Shown: positions 14,601 to 22,414 of the stretch, in pieces
How positions within the stretch are numbered: the first letter of the stretch is position 1
Layout: each line of letters begins with the position of its first letter
DNA from: Echinarachnius parma
Lineage: Eukaryota; Echinodermata; Echinoidea; Clypeasteroida; Echinarachniidae
Assembly: GCA_037951105.1 (NCBI GenBank)
Contig: JBAMJV010009414.1
Location: forward strand, 62,001-126,000
Direction of reading: 5' to 3'
DNA: 64,000 nt
Notes under the pieces: model-generated
Databases searched by the model: none
What the model saw: only the letters and a program-made list of their open reading frames with translations
Told to the model about the DNA's origin: nothing
Position numbers and translations under genes: made by a program

Positions 14601-17600
14601 GTGACCATCTTCTAACAAAGTAGAAATTCTATTATTCAAAATTGAAGTAAAAAGCTTGCCCAAACAACTAAGCAATGTTATACCTCGATAATTATCAGGA
14701 TTTGTATTCTCACCTTTATTCTTAAATATAGGAATAATTATTCCAATACACCATTCTGTTGGCACAACACCAGTATCTAATATAATATTTAAGAAACGTA
14801 CTAACACCTCAAGCATGTCAACTGAGCAACTTTTAAGATACTCATTTCTTACTTTATCTATTCCACAAGCCTTAGAATTTTTCAATTTCTTTATCATCAA
14901 CTCAACCTCCTCTAATGTAACAGGAAAATCTAAATTATCATCATTTCTCAACATATCTAACTCTCTCATTTCATCAAATGAGTCATTAACATCTTCTCTG
15001 TTCCCCAACTTACTAAAATGCTTTTCAAAATCAACCAATGAAACATCTATATGTTTTCCTCCACAATTATTCTTATTAACTTTTAGCAATTGCCAATACT
15101 CCTTGGGATTAACAGAGCGCAAAGACCTCAATGTCCTATTTAAATTTCTATAAAATAACCTTTTCTTATACCTCAATAATTTTTTGTATCGCTTACCAGC
15201 ATCCTCATAATCCTGAGAATCCCTATTTATAACAGAGTTCCTAAACTTCCTTTTCCACCTATTTTTAATATTCATATAGGCCTGGCGAGCATCATGACAC
15301 TCCTTATCAAACCATGGTTGATTACCTAAATTAGAATCTTTCTTTTTATTTACACTAGCCGTCTCCTTCGAATAATGAACATATTTACAAATACCAATAT
15401 CTTTGGCAGCATTAATAAAAACATCACCTAACTGCTTATAAAAAACATCAACGCTACTTTGATTAACATTATCTTCTAGCTGATCTAAGTGTCCACTCAA
15501 AATATTAACAGACTCCTTCACATGTAGCCCAAAAACCAAAGGACTTTCAGCTTTCCATTTGAATACACACTTCTCAATCCTCGTATCATCTAAATCACAA
15601 TTTTTGTTTCCACTACAATCCTGAACACTTTCAACATTATGTTCCTTTTGCAGAGTTAAACTAATGGGGCAATGGACATCAGATAAAAGTTTATCAAAAA
15701 CATCAACAGCAAAATCCTTCACACGTATAAAAATGTCTCTAGAAATAATTGCATAATCAATTGTACTACAGCCACCATTCTTATTATAACAAGTATAATT
15801 TCCGATCTGCTGATCTTCACCTACTCTGCCATTTATAATCGTTAAATCAAAACTTTGGCACATTTCAATTACTTTCTTCCCATTATTATTTACCATTGCA
15901 TCTTTATTTATACGAACTGGAATACAAGAGCTGGATCCAAGATCATTATCTAAGTCAATGAAGTCAACAAAATCATCTACTTCTAAATAATCTTTCAATA
16001 ATCCTGTCCGAGCATTAAAATCACCCAACAGGCAAAATGGCGCACGGAACCTACTTTTAATATCAACTATGTCCTGAAATAAATCATCAAATACTTCTTG
16101 ACCATAATAAATTGAGCCCTCACATGGCAAATAAACTGCTCCTAAAATTATGGGAAAACCTAGGATATTACTATTCAATTTAATCCAAATTACAGACTCA
16201 GATGCAGTTGGCTTAATCCGCTCTACATTATTACAAATGTGTTTTTTAATCAAAACTGACATCCCATGAAAACCACCAAACTTCCCCTTACCTGTGCGCA
16301 TATTATAACAAACAAAATCTTCCAAAAGGGAACAAGAAAGGTCTGGCAAATTGGTCTTTGTTTCTGTAAGGCATATAATATCATAGTCAACTAAATGTTG
16401 GTCCAAGATTCCTTGAGACAGCTTAGAATGTAGGCCATTTACATTTAAAGCTGCAAATGCAATAGAAAGGGGGTCGGCAGTGTCCTATACATCCACGAAT
16501 AGCCCTGACCCTGTCAGCCTTTCTTCGCTCCACCCCAGATGCCTGAACAGGTCATCTGGGCCGGCGATGGTGTGTTTCCGATCACTGCCTTTGAGGGTGC
16601 AGAAGACTTTTCCATCGATTGTCCACACCTTCTCGGTCTTCTCGTCATTCTTGACAGCATGGAACAACTTCACTCTCCCAGGAGCGAGGTGCTCGGTAAC
16701 ATACACTCCCCGATGCGATTCAGACTCGTTCAGCTTCCTCTTTTGCCGCAGGATTTTTGTGCGAACATCCCGCCGCACGAAGCGGGCCACAATTGGTCTC
16801 GGCTTAGCTTGCATGGTTTGGCTCTTCCTCCCCACACGATGGCTAGTGCTTATATCTCCCACGGAGATCTCGACCCCTGCCGCTTTTGCCACCTCAACCA
16901 CAATGGCACTCGTATCCTCAGCTTCCGCTCTCTCTGGTACGCCTCTAATGACAATGTTGTCACGCCGGGAATACTGCTCCAGCTCAGTTAGCCTTCTGTC
17001 ATGCTCTACGACAGCAGCCTTCACCTTTCCCGCAACTGGCACTTGTTTCAGCTGTGCTGCAAGAGACTGCAGGGAGGGTAAGAGAGCTGCGACAACTGCT
17101 TTGACTATGTCACCTACCAAGCCTTTATTGGCCCCATTGCCTGGGACATGCTGCATAGCGTTCTCAACAACATCGTCTATCTTGAATGTCACATCCAGAT
17201 CACCTTCAACTTCTAATGCTTTGAACTTATTGGAGACTGTTGTTGGCGTTGCCGTTGCCATTATAAATACGAGATGTGCACCAGAAGCAGAACAGTGAAG
17301 AAGAATTTGTACAGGTCTTCTTTTAAAAAGTCACGACAAGGCACAGAACCTCCAAGAAACGAGTCAGAGATTATAATTACGTGGTGTTAACTTGATAACG
17401 CAAAAGTTGAAGTCCGTAGCGTAGCGGCGTAGCCGTAGGTAATGTTTAAAATAAATATTCTGTCCGTTTTTTTCAATTAGAATCCGCAGTACAGTGTGAT
17501 GTTAGTGTACAAACTGCTGTCAAGATGAAATACTTTGATATCTCATCATAGATTCTTCTAAATTTGGCACTCACTATACAATCCTCTTACCAAGGCTTTG

Positions 17601-20600
17601 GTTTATTATTTGTTTTGTTTATTTGTAATTTATGTAAAATACCTTAACTTTTAACTTTAGCAATAGATAAGCAGGGTTCAATGTGCCATTTTCTGATCGA
17701 ATCTATCGAATGGGGATTACAAAAATTAAACGGGGGAAAAAAAAATTTAATTAATTAAAAAATAAATTTAAAAAATATATATATATCGATATTCGTATCC
17801 GAAAATTTGTATTCGGTATCCGACCTTCACGGTCGGATATCGAATAGCCATTCGATTTGACTCAGCTCTACTTGTGAACGCTCTACAGGTCCGAGTTCTT
17901 GTCCGATCATTTTCTAATTTGGTATGAAGGTGTCTTAAGGAAAGAGGATGAAGCCTATTGATTTTGGTGTGGGGCGGAGTCCTGGTTGCCATGGTAACCA
18001 TGATATAAAGAAATAGTTAAGATTACCTTGTGAACGCTCTACAGGTCCGAGTTCTTGTCCGATCATTTTCTAATTTGGTATGAAGGTGTATTAAGGAAAG
18101 AGGATGAAGCCTTTTGATTTTGGTGTGGGGCGGAGTCCTGGTTGCCATGGTAACCATGATATAAAGAAATAGTTAAGATTACCTTGTGAACGCTCTATAG
18201 ATCCGAGTTCTTGTCTGATCATTTTCTAATTTGGTATGAAGGTGTATTAAGGAAAGAGGATGAAGCCTATTGATTTTGGTGTGGGGCGGAGTCCTGGTTG
18301 CCATGGTAACCATGATAACCATGATATAAAGAAATAGTTAAGATTACCATGTGAACGCTCTACAGGTCCGAGTTCTTGTCCGATCATTTTCTTATTTGGT
18401 ATGAAGGTGTATTAAGGAAAGAGGATGAAGCCTATTGATTTTGGTGTGGGGCGGATTCATGGTTGCCATGGTAACCATGATATAAAGAAAAAGTTAAGAT
18501 TACCTTGTGACCGCTCTACAGGTCCGAGTTCTTGTCCGATTATTTTCTTATTTGGTATGAAGTAGGCTTGGGCGGTTCTGCCCCAGCTTGGAGTCGATTC
18601 TGATTCCATACCCATGTCTCGGTTCCGAGAAGAATCGGTTCTGAGATCGTATAGCGTACATGTACACATAACTCATACAATCACACAATCAGCTCTGTGT
18701 ATGTGAGAAGGTAACTCGCCGGATCGCCTACCGCGCTGGCGATCCAGTTCTAACAAAAATTGTTAAAATGCAGTGCGTTTGTAATCGAGGTAAATCTGAA
18801 CAGTTTGATATCATTTTTCCGTAGAAATCATTTTAGAAATGCAAAAAAGTAATTGATTTAGGAATCTGGTTTATTTAAGAGGATTTGGGGCCACAAATGC
18901 ACTGCATTTTAACCATTTTTTTTTAGAACTGGATCGCTTGAATTGCGAATTGCATGCATGCGTACGTATATGCGCTGTACACGTACGAACGCCAGCGTTG
19001 TTTTCTTGAAATAAATCAGACGGGACCGGTGCGGGAGAGACCGGGAGAGACTGTGTCTGTGCGAGACACGGCAGTTCCATGCGTTTGCGCGAAATAGTTT
19101 GATTCTATTCTGATTAGAACCGAGGAGAGTCGGCATAAGAGATCGACTCTCTTGAAACCGACTCGTTCTTGCGCGCGATCTCCCTTCCCCGCGAGTCGAT
19201 TATTCACAGAATCGGTACAGTTTTGCACGTGTACCAGTAGTATCGATTACTCGGTTCTGCGCTATTCAGGAGTCGACCGTTGATTCCTATTTCTGGAATC
19301 GGGTAGAATCGAGTAATCGGTTCTGACGCCCAAGCCTAGTATGAAGGTGTATTAAGGAAACAGGATGAAGCCACCAAACTTGTTCAGTTCACAATATTAC
19401 AACCCACAAAAGTGCAATGCAATTGGTTCGGGGGATACATGTGCTCGGCTGCGCGACCCGCCGAGCGCGCAATTTCTAGTTTTGTTATGGTGTTGGATTA
19501 ACATGTAACAAAAACAAGTGATGCAAACGTTTATTTTTTACTGTAACATTCCTATATACCCTACTTTGCTCTTCCTTTTTTAGGAGGTATATGTACTTGT
19601 CTTCCATAATTTGGGTTCTGTTCACCATTAGGAGGAAAATTAGATTTTTTCTTTCATTATTGATTCTAATTCTAGCAATTGTTTGAGAGGTAATTTTGCA
19701 TTGTTTATAGCGATGGAGTTACTGTTTTCTATCTTTTTATTGTCAACATTTTTTCTTTGAATTCATGTTTTTCATTTTCTGTGATATTGGAAACTTGCCT
19801 CTTACATACAGGCGATTGAACTGGCCGTGAATGGTACGGCAAGATTCTTGGTGGATGCATCGAGTCAGGATTCAGGTTACCTGGAGCTTGCTGCGAGAGA
19901 GTTTGCTTATAGCATTGCCAGGACATACACTGGTATTTTTCATCTTGTTTTGGGGTTCTAATATTTGCCTTGAATTCAACTTTTCTGTTTTTTGTCATAC
20001 TGGAAACTTGCATCTTACATTACCATAGGCAAGTGAACTGGCCATGGACGGAGCGAGTGGCAGGATTCTTGGCGGATGCATCGAGTCAGGATTCAGAAAA
20101 CCTGGAGCTTGCTGCGAGAGACTTGCTTTAATAAACATGTACATGTAGCATCGGCATGACTTACACTCATGGTCTTTTACATATTTTCTGTTTTTTAATA
20201 ATTCTTTGAATTTGTGTTTTCTATATTCCTTGAAGGCGATTGAACTGGCCCTGGATGGTGTGGCAGGATTCTTGGCGGATGCATCGAGTCAGGATTCAGG
20301 TTACCTTGAGCTTGCTGCGAGAGACTTTGCTTATAGCATCGGCAGGACATACACAGGTCTGCTACTGCTGGAACATGCTGCGTGGGAACACGCCAAGGAG
20401 GAAGATTTAGCTGTAGCGAAGCGGTGAGTGGTCATGTGGTATTACATTTAAGTTAAAGTCCTTCCCGTGCCAATTTTGGCACATAAGGCGGCACCTATCT
20501 CCGATTCATAAGCCCTAGGCCACACGTCTACTATAATCAGTGAAAGCTACAGAAGGGGGCTAGTCCTCTGGTAACTCTTTGTTTAACTTTCCCTTCTCCA

Positions 20601-21258
20601 TTCTATTAATGCCGAGCGCCTGGCTAGAAGGCAGAAGGTACCATTTTTAAAAGTCTTTGGTATGACCCGGTCTGGGTTCAAACCCAGGACCTCCCATGCA
20701 CGAGGCAGACACTTTAACTGCTAAGCCACCATGCTCAGTGTGTGGTATTACCTCCACACTATTCAGTTTATTTCTTTACTGGCCAGCTTGATGGGCAAGT
20801 TAAATCATAAATGTTTACATTTTAGTTATTTATATATACAAAACATATGACAGATAGGTCTGCGCAGACATCAGTGTCACATGATAGAGGGCGCCAACTC
20901 TGAAAGCTCGATTTCTGTAATTCTATCCATTTCAGACAAATGGTCATAACTTTCTTTAAAGAAAATGTTTTTTTTCACTTCACATTCAGAATTATCTTAC
21001 AGTGATATTTGTATATGATTGAAGGCTCAAATATCACTTCTGGGAAAAAAGTGATGAATTCTTGTCAATATGTACTAGAGTATCATATTACTTTAGAAGT
21101 CATTTCACACCTGCTTCCAATCATGGCAATCTTTGTTTAGGTGGTGTCAACAAGACCTGTGTCCCGTCTCCACTCACCATGCCATGGGGACATACTCCAT
21201 CCAATCCGGCTCCCTGGACTACAGGACCGTCATGGCTGGGTATCAGCAGAAAGACTGA
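2667..21258 (+). CDS. AidB/ACDH-11-like acyl-CoA dehydrogenase, 5'-partial, 12 exons
   Basis: Exons are at 2667-2899, 3395-3494, 4037-4154, 5945-6087, 6390-6539, 6988-7082, 8061-8160, 8626-8766, 9810-9902, 10997-11164, 20236-20423 and 21141-21258. All phases agree and they total 1647 nt, or 548 residues plus TGA. The protein aligns by eye along the whole of bacterial AidB from about AidB residue 47. It keeps the flavin-site motif MTERRGGSD (141-149), the region [16 protein letters not shown], and SIWEGTTNI (394-402), where the acyl-CoA dehydrogenase catalytic glutamate sits (E397). AidB-type enzymes are FAD proteins; the nematode ACDH-11 acts on medium-chain acyl groups. The true substrate here is unknown. 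Intron 5 has a GC donor (GCAAGT at 6540). The first exon(s), about 40-50 residues, are not found at 2304-2666 and probably lie beyond the retrotransposon. Several exons have partial tandem copies. A candidate poly(A) signal AATAAA lies at 22409, which would mean a long 3' UTR. Confidence 0.88.
4328..5624. mobile_element. Non-autonomous hAT-type DNA transposon in dehydrogenase intron 3
   Basis: A 1297-bp element has 17-bp terminal inverted repeats (TAAAGTTGTGACCCGGA at 4328 and its complement ending at 5624). It is flanked by a perfect 8-bp target duplication, GAGGCAGG, at 4320-4327 and 5625-5632. Subterminal regions are rich in ACCGG and CCGGT motifs on both sides. No transposase-like reading frame is visible. 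The 8-bp duplication points to hAT; P-like families also make 8 bp. Confidence 0.75.
7130..7310. repeat. Dispersed repeat family copy ('gggcaagtaa' family)
   Basis: The segment contains the phrase ttgcctgatcgggcaactga followed by 'tctcatcgagaagtaagcgggcaaat'-type sequence. Related copies are at about 31515-31745 and 53060-53300. Looser relatives with 'ggccacc...attcaggttttcgggcca' lie at 42545-42760, 48715-48920 and 59990-60095. No coding potential is seen, and the ends could not be fixed. Confidence 0.4.
7640..8060. repeat. Repeat-derived intron sequence with a CAGGTTTGACTGTA end
   Basis: This part of dehydrogenase intron 6 ends near 8018 with caggtttgactgta. The inverse (tacagtcaaacctg) occurs at about 21264 and a similar phrase at about 6576. 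The flanking text (gtggccacctgtctatagca type) recurs around 21285 and 51105. It looks like a decayed MITE family. I see no gene in it. Confidence 0.35.
8484..8557 (+). pseudogene. Partial upstream copy of dehydrogenase exon 8
   Basis: It begins with an intact-looking acceptor (ttttcag at 8477-8483) and then reads [17 protein letters not shown], nearly the same as the start of the true exon at 8626. It stops matching after about 74 bp, before the exon's second half and donor. It is a tandem partial duplication about 142 bp upstream of the real exon. No donor at a matching phase is visible, so inclusion in mRNA is unlikely. Confidence 0.75.
9192..9254 (+). pseudogene. Partial decayed copy of dehydrogenase exon 9
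   Basis: After a tgtag acceptor the text reads [18 protein letters not shown] in reach of the true exon (9810-9902), with substitutions near its start. The copy is cut at its 3' side by the TTAA element at 9259-9680. The order of events is therefore duplication first and transposon insertion second. Confidence 0.7.
9259..9680. mobile_element. Short TTAA-duplicating DNA element (Kolobok/piggyBac-like MITE)
   Basis: A 422-bp element starts AGGGGACCACC and ends GGTGGTACCCT. It is flanked on both sides by TTAA (9255-9258 and 9681-9684). A shorter relative in the opposite orientation lies at 59111-59356, also flanked by TTAA. The two share the internal phrases around gttccgta, ttgcaaagggtt and gtttggagacaatag. 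There is no transposase. Confidence 0.65.
10065..10160. repeat. Copy of the repeat flanking the 46951-47270 inverted repeat
   Basis: The phrases acattgattatttta, aagaggaaatatacaa, aagtgacag and gcacttatcagtaaca occur in the same order as at about 47228-47320. The rest of the element is not recognisable here. Confidence 0.45.
10239..10495. mobile_element. MITE with TTGTCACATATCACC inverted ends
   Basis: The ends are inverted copies: ttgtcacatatcacc at about 10239 and ggtgatatgtgacaa ending at 10495. Further inward matches (atccggtgat, cggataga/tctccgtc) make a 257-bp foldback-type element. No target duplication could be fixed. Confidence 0.5.
10520..10870. repeat. SINE body fragment (+) next to a LINE/SINE 3' tail (-)
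   Basis: 10520-10590 matches the body of the SINE at 46545-46910 (ctgctctccacccaggtgta versus ctgctctctacccaggtgta). 10655-10720 on the minus strand carries the tail motif gcgctatataaat preceded by agcgcta, ending in ATT-type repeats. The region also has an ATT-rich microsatellite at 10845-10940. Confidence 0.5.
11432..11483. repeat. GCC/GTCCGCC triplet-rich microsatellite
   Basis: A run of cgc/gcc triplets grades into cgcgtccgc units directly before the first 156-bp repeat. It is probably part of the carrier element's left side. It creates arginine-rich spurious frames. Confidence 0.7.
11494..12590 (+). repeat. 156-bp minisatellite array, left block (7 copies)
   Basis: Units begin gtgaacgctctacaggtccg at 11494, 11650, 11806, 11962, 12118, 12274 and 12430, an exact 156-bp period. 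Copies differ by only a few substitutions. Each includes the self-complementary phrase ggttgccatggtaacc. The array is cut at 12590 by the hAT element and resumes at 17871. No coding function is supported. Confidence 0.95.
12825..16484 (-). CDS. LINE ORF2: apurinic endonuclease-reverse transcriptase (1219 codons after ORF1 stop)
   Basis: The endonuclease domain comes first: [10 protein letters not shown] with its Asn (residues 13-22 after the stop), CLTETKT with catalytic Glu at about 41, GDFNAR, and SDVHCPISL. The reverse transcriptase follows, with [52 protein letters not shown] and catalytic [10 protein letters not shown]-terminal cysteine knuckle ([10 protein letters not shown]...[10 protein letters not shown]) comes near the end. 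No stop interrupts it. The first Met after the ORF1 TAG is about residue 62, beyond two endonuclease active-site motifs, so an AUG start inside ORF2 would not make a full endonuclease. Family role: target-primed reverse transcription. Confidence 0.92.
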   Translation of the reverse strand, partial: DTADPLSIAFAALNVNGLHSKLSQGILDQHLVDYDIICLTETKTNLPDLSCSLLEDFVCYNMRTGKGKFGGFHGMSVLIKKHICNNVERIKPTASESVIWIKLNSNILGFPIILGAVYLPCEGSIYYGQEVFDDLFQDIVDIKSRFRAPFCLLGDFNARTGLLKDYLEVDDFVDFIDLDNDLGSSSCIPVRINKDAMVNNNGKKVIEMCQSFDLTIINGRVGEDQQIGNYTCYNKNGGCSTIDYAIISRDIFIRVKDFAVDVFDKLLSDVHCPISLTLQKEHNVESVQDCSGNKNCDLDDTRIEKCVFKWKAESPLVFGLHVKESVNILSGHLDQLEDNVNQSSVDVFYKQLGDVFINAAKDIGICKYVHYSKETASVNKKKDSNLGNQPWFDKECHDARQAYMNIKNRWKRKFRNSVINRDSQDYEDAGKRYKKLLRYKKRLFYRNLNRTLRSLRSVNPKEYWQLLKVNKNNCGGKHIDVSLVDFEKHFSKLGNREDVNDSFDEMRELDMLRNDDNLDFPVTLEEVELMIKKLKNSKACGIDKVRNEYLKSCSVDMLEVLVRFLNIILDTGVVPTEWCIGIIIPIFKNKGENTNPDNYRGITLLSCLGKLFTSILNNRISTLLEDGHLLGEEQTGFRPKYSTLDNVFVLKNIVDFYLINRKRLYCAFVDFKKAFDLIDRISLWFKMLKIGIHGKIFRVIRNIYDSAKSCISVNGKISDLFSCNVGVRQGENLSPLLFAIYLNDFQEFLRDSYSGLPLLDRFILDSLNFEGNNGSTFKSQYSTLLYADDTIIMAETPNDLQKALDALNDYCGLWHLTVNVSKTKVIIFSRGKVKRFPEFSLAGERIEVVDDYVYLGVIFNYNGTFKKAILKQLSQARKAMFSMLIRAKKLQLSIETQCHLFDHLVLPVLLYGCEIWGFECIDKIEVFHRKFLRMILRVNNCTPDCMVYGETGRTVILNYIKCRMIGFWLRLVKGKQTKYSYILYRMILYMLFDEQNLLGYKSQWLVFIKNLLDKSGLGNIWLTRGEGHSIDWVVSSLKCRLRDIFAQEWQSTTWSNRICTNYRIFKISLNYEHYLNVLPQKDLISLCKFRCRTHNLPVNKSRFDVTVVDEMQCSLCSLKGIGDEYHYLFICPFFNNERQMYLPKKLYDCTPCALYMKSLFNTLNTCQLKKLAYFVRVIMSKFSLKIYSDEDCLVNDMRNRAPILTRSGRRVNCPERLNL
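16485..17261 (-). CDS. LINE ORF1 protein (258 aa, RNA-binding chaperone-like)
   Basis: It begins [21 protein letters not shown] predicted helical stretch around residues 85-120 ([20 protein letters not shown]) leads into [12 protein letters not shown], the hallmark start of the RRM-like domain of L1-type ORF1 proteins. RVGRKSQTM and a basic C-terminal domain ([20 protein letters not shown]) follow. Family role: it coats LINE RNA and acts as a nucleic-acid chaperone in the ribonucleoprotein. The ATG at 17261 lies 180 bp inside the element. The stop is TAG at 16485-16487 and the following frame continues without shift into ORF2. Confidence 0.85.
   Translation of the reverse strand: MATATPTTVSNKFKALEVEGDLDVTFKIDDVVENAMQHVPGNGANKGLVGDIVKAVVAALLPSLQSLAAQLKQVPVAGKVKAAVVEHDRRLTELEQYSRRDNIVIRGVPERAEAEDTSAIVVEVAKAAGVEISVGDISTSHRVGRKSQTMQAKPRPIVARFVRRDVRTKILRQKRKLNESESHRGVYVTEHLAPGRVKLFHAVKNDEKTEKVWTIDGKVFCTLKGSDRKHTIAGPDDLFRHLGWSEERLTGSGLFVDV
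17871..18562 (+). repeat. 156-bp minisatellite array, right block
   Basis: Units start at 17874, 18030, 18186, 18351 and 18507. The third is 9 bp longer through a small internal duplication (ataaccatg). These units are slightly more divergent than the left block. The block is broken at 18562 by a second hAT element and its remnant ends around 19370. Confidence 0.93.
18563..19338. mobile_element. Second hAT-type MITE inside the minisatellite
   Basis: The element is 776 bp. Its ends TAGGCTTGGGCGG and GCCCAAGCCTA are typical of hAT termini. An exact 8-bp duplication GTATGAAG lies at 18555-18562 and 19339-19346. The interior contains dispersed ggttctgA/agaatcggtt motifs in both orientations and no transposase frame. 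Confidence 0.88.
19812..19934 (+). pseudogene. First partial copy of dehydrogenase exon 11
   Basis: It is preceded by a good acceptor (cttacatacag) and encodes [20 protein letters not shown] and onward to ARTYTG, closely matching the first 120 bp of the true exon at 20236. It lacks the downstream [11 protein letters not shown] part. A gtattt follows at the break and could serve as a weak donor, but at a different phase from the real exon. Confidence 0.75.
20030..20135 (+). pseudogene. Second partial copy of dehydrogenase exon 11
   Basis: Matches the exon start (ctggccatggacgg...gcaggattcttggcggatgc) with small length changes that leave it without a usable frame, then ends at cttgctttaataaa. 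Together with 19812-19934 and the real exon it forms a three-copy tandem set with a period of roughly 210 bp. Confidence 0.7.
20455..20742 (-). mobile_element. tRNA-derived SINE
   Basis: Read on the minus strand it starts with a tRNA-like head: ctgagcatggtggcttagca carries an A box (TGGCTTAGCAG) and ggtttgaaccc is a B box. A body and end with cttatgtgccaaaattggca follow. A second copy is at 34617-34908, about 80-90% similar by eye. It is a Pol III SINE between dehydrogenase exons 11 and 12. Confidence 0.8.
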
Positions 21259-21330
21259 GTGTACTACAGTCAAACCTGTCTAATAGTGGCCACCTGTCTA
21301 TAGCAGCCAACGTGCCTATACATGTAGTGC

Positions 21331-21416
21331 CATGCCATGGGGACATACTCCATCCAATCCGGCTCTCTGGACTACAGGACTGTTATGGCTGGGTATCAGC
21401 AGAAAGACTGAGCATA
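21331..21416 (+). pseudogene. Partial copy of the dehydrogenase terminal exon, downstream of the stop
   Basis: Repeats about 84 bp of the last exon (from catgccatggggacatactc through tatcagcagaaagactgag) with two or three substitutions. It starts 72 bp after the true TGA. The spacer is a MITE-like phrase (cagtcaaacctgtct). It falls in the probable 3' UTR. Confidence 0.75.
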
Positions 21417-22197
21417 CTACATACACAGTAAAACCTAGTATGCTCCCCAGGGAGTTGAGAAAGTTAACAAGATGGATGCCTGGGTTTGAACTGTACCTAT
21501 AACGGCCCAAGGATAATTATAATGCCACAGCAAATAGAAACCTTGTATGCAGCAAACCTGTCTATCTTAGTGGCAACCAAACATGCTTCCATGCAGGAAA
21601 AAAAACAATGTTATGGATCCAGTCAATAGAGGTCAATAGAGGTCAACTGTGGCTACTTTTCTTGTTTTGCGAGGCAGATTATGCACAACATGAACTTATG
21701 AAAGTTGACCTACTTCCTTTCATTGCGCGCAGTATGCGCACGCTACAAGCGTATGCGCAATATACACAATCTGCGAAATGCAACCCACAAAATTCCAGTC
21801 ATTCTGTGAAATTTACAAGGAAGAAAAGACGGCTCTTTGCACCAAGATGAATGAGGCTCGTGGAAAACTTGTTTTGAGAAAATGGTTTTAGTTTTTCTAA
21901 CCTCCTTCTAAATGTGTGTTGGAAATATCACATATGATGGACTTATTGTAGGCCGAATTGAATCACACCGAGGTAGCACAGGCTCTGAGCATGACTATGG
22001 CAAGTATCACTGGGAACTAGTAGAAAGTCAATGGCGAGTCGAACCGCATGGATTCCCACCTAGGGAAAGCCAATTTTCGTAGCACTTTAAATCACTCGTT
22101 TGTATTTGGATGACCAGTTTCATCAAGATATTATACAGAAGAGTATTAGGACGTTCGTGACCGGGAAATGGTCAACTTTGGTATGGAAAACACTAGT
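21417..22197. other. Gene-free stretch, probable dehydrogenase 3' UTR/flank
   Basis: No recognisable gene. It contains MITE-like phrases near 21425-21600 and a short open stretch near 21957 that I do not accept as an exon. Confidence 0.4.
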
Positions 22198-22300
22198 CAG
22201 TGTCACACTGGGGCAAATTATCTAGATAATTTGTAGCATGTCCGTCACCTGTCTGTCACATACGTAGGTGAATTATCTAGATAATTGTGTGTGACACCCC
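22198..22300. repeat. Small foldback with two identical TCTAGA-centred palindromes
   Basis: CAAATTATCTAGATAATTTG (22214-22233) is a perfect 20-bp palindrome. Its 16-bp core AATTATCTAGATAATT recurs at 22271-22286. The pair is enclosed by inverted gtgtcacac (22200) and gtgtgacac (about 22287). Either a tiny MITE or a pair of dyad binding sites. Confidence 0.6.
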
Positions 22301-22408
22301 CTACTTTGTTTATTTCTCTCTCTTTTTATCATGCTTTTATTCAAGAAAAATACATCAGGATGATCTGGGCGATGTTGTGTAAAGAGTTTTGATCGATTGC
22401 AAAGTTGC

Positions 22409-22414
22409 AATAAA
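22409..22414 (+). promoter_or_regulatory. Candidate poly(A) signal for the dehydrogenase
   Basis: AATAAA, the first clear one found downstream of the stop at 21258. It would imply a roughly 1.15-kb 3' UTR. Weak on its own. Confidence 0.3.

Larger units (their letters stand above)
12690..17440 (-). mobile_element. Near-intact non-LTR retrotransposon (LINE) with ORF1 and ORF2
   Basis: On the minus strand it has a 5' region (about 17440-17262), ORF1 (17261-16485), ORF2 (16484-12825) and a roughly 130-bp 3' UTR ending in short direct repeats of aaatcttac near 12690-12715. Both frames are open over full length, which suggests a recent insertion. Outer limits are approximate because no target duplication could be fixed. 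The domain order, a coiled-coil/RRM ORF1 followed by an apurinic-endonuclease plus RT ORF2 with a C-terminal CCHC-like knuckle, fits the Jockey/CR1/L2 assemblage. The exact clade is not determined. Confidence 0.85.
12591..17870. mobile_element. hAT-type element split by a LINE
   Basis: The termini are TAGAGCTGAGTCAAA at 12591 and TTTGACTCAGCTCTA ending at 17870. They are flanked by a perfect 8-bp duplication CTTGTGAA (12583-12590, 17871-17878) taken from the minisatellite unit itself. Inner flanks share ggtcggatatcgaat on both sides. The hAT sequence proper is only about 12591-12690 and 17450-17870; a LINE fills the middle. No hAT transposase remains. Confidence 0.85.
11384..19479. mobile_element. 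Helitron/Helentron-like carrier element with internal minisatellite (nested insertions)
   Basis: The left end has gtatcccccgaacca (11384) and the right side the inverted copy tggttcgggggatac (ending 19438). Just beyond on the right is a GC hairpin (GCTCGGC 19443-19449, GCCGAGC 19460-19466), followed 10 nt later by CTAG at 19476-19479. Subterminal inverted repeats, a 3' hairpin, a CTAG end and internal tandem repeats together fit non-autonomous Helentron-type elements. No Rep/helicase gene is present. It sits in dehydrogenase intron 10 and holds the 156-bp array, two hAT elements and a LINE. Confidence 0.5.

Noticed and set aside
16480-17298. Plus-strand frame of 272 aa opposite LINE ORF1
   Set aside because: Antisense of a clear L1-type ORF1; no independent support.
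11494-18562. Regular repeats taken as a CRISPR array
   Set aside because: Units are contiguous 156-bp tandem copies with no unique spacers, in an intron of an animal gene.
21957-22080. Possible extra 3' exon of the dehydrogenase after a tgtag
   Set aside because: The reading frame at 21141-21258 already ends with a stop matching the family's C-terminus; this stretch has no similarity to AidB.
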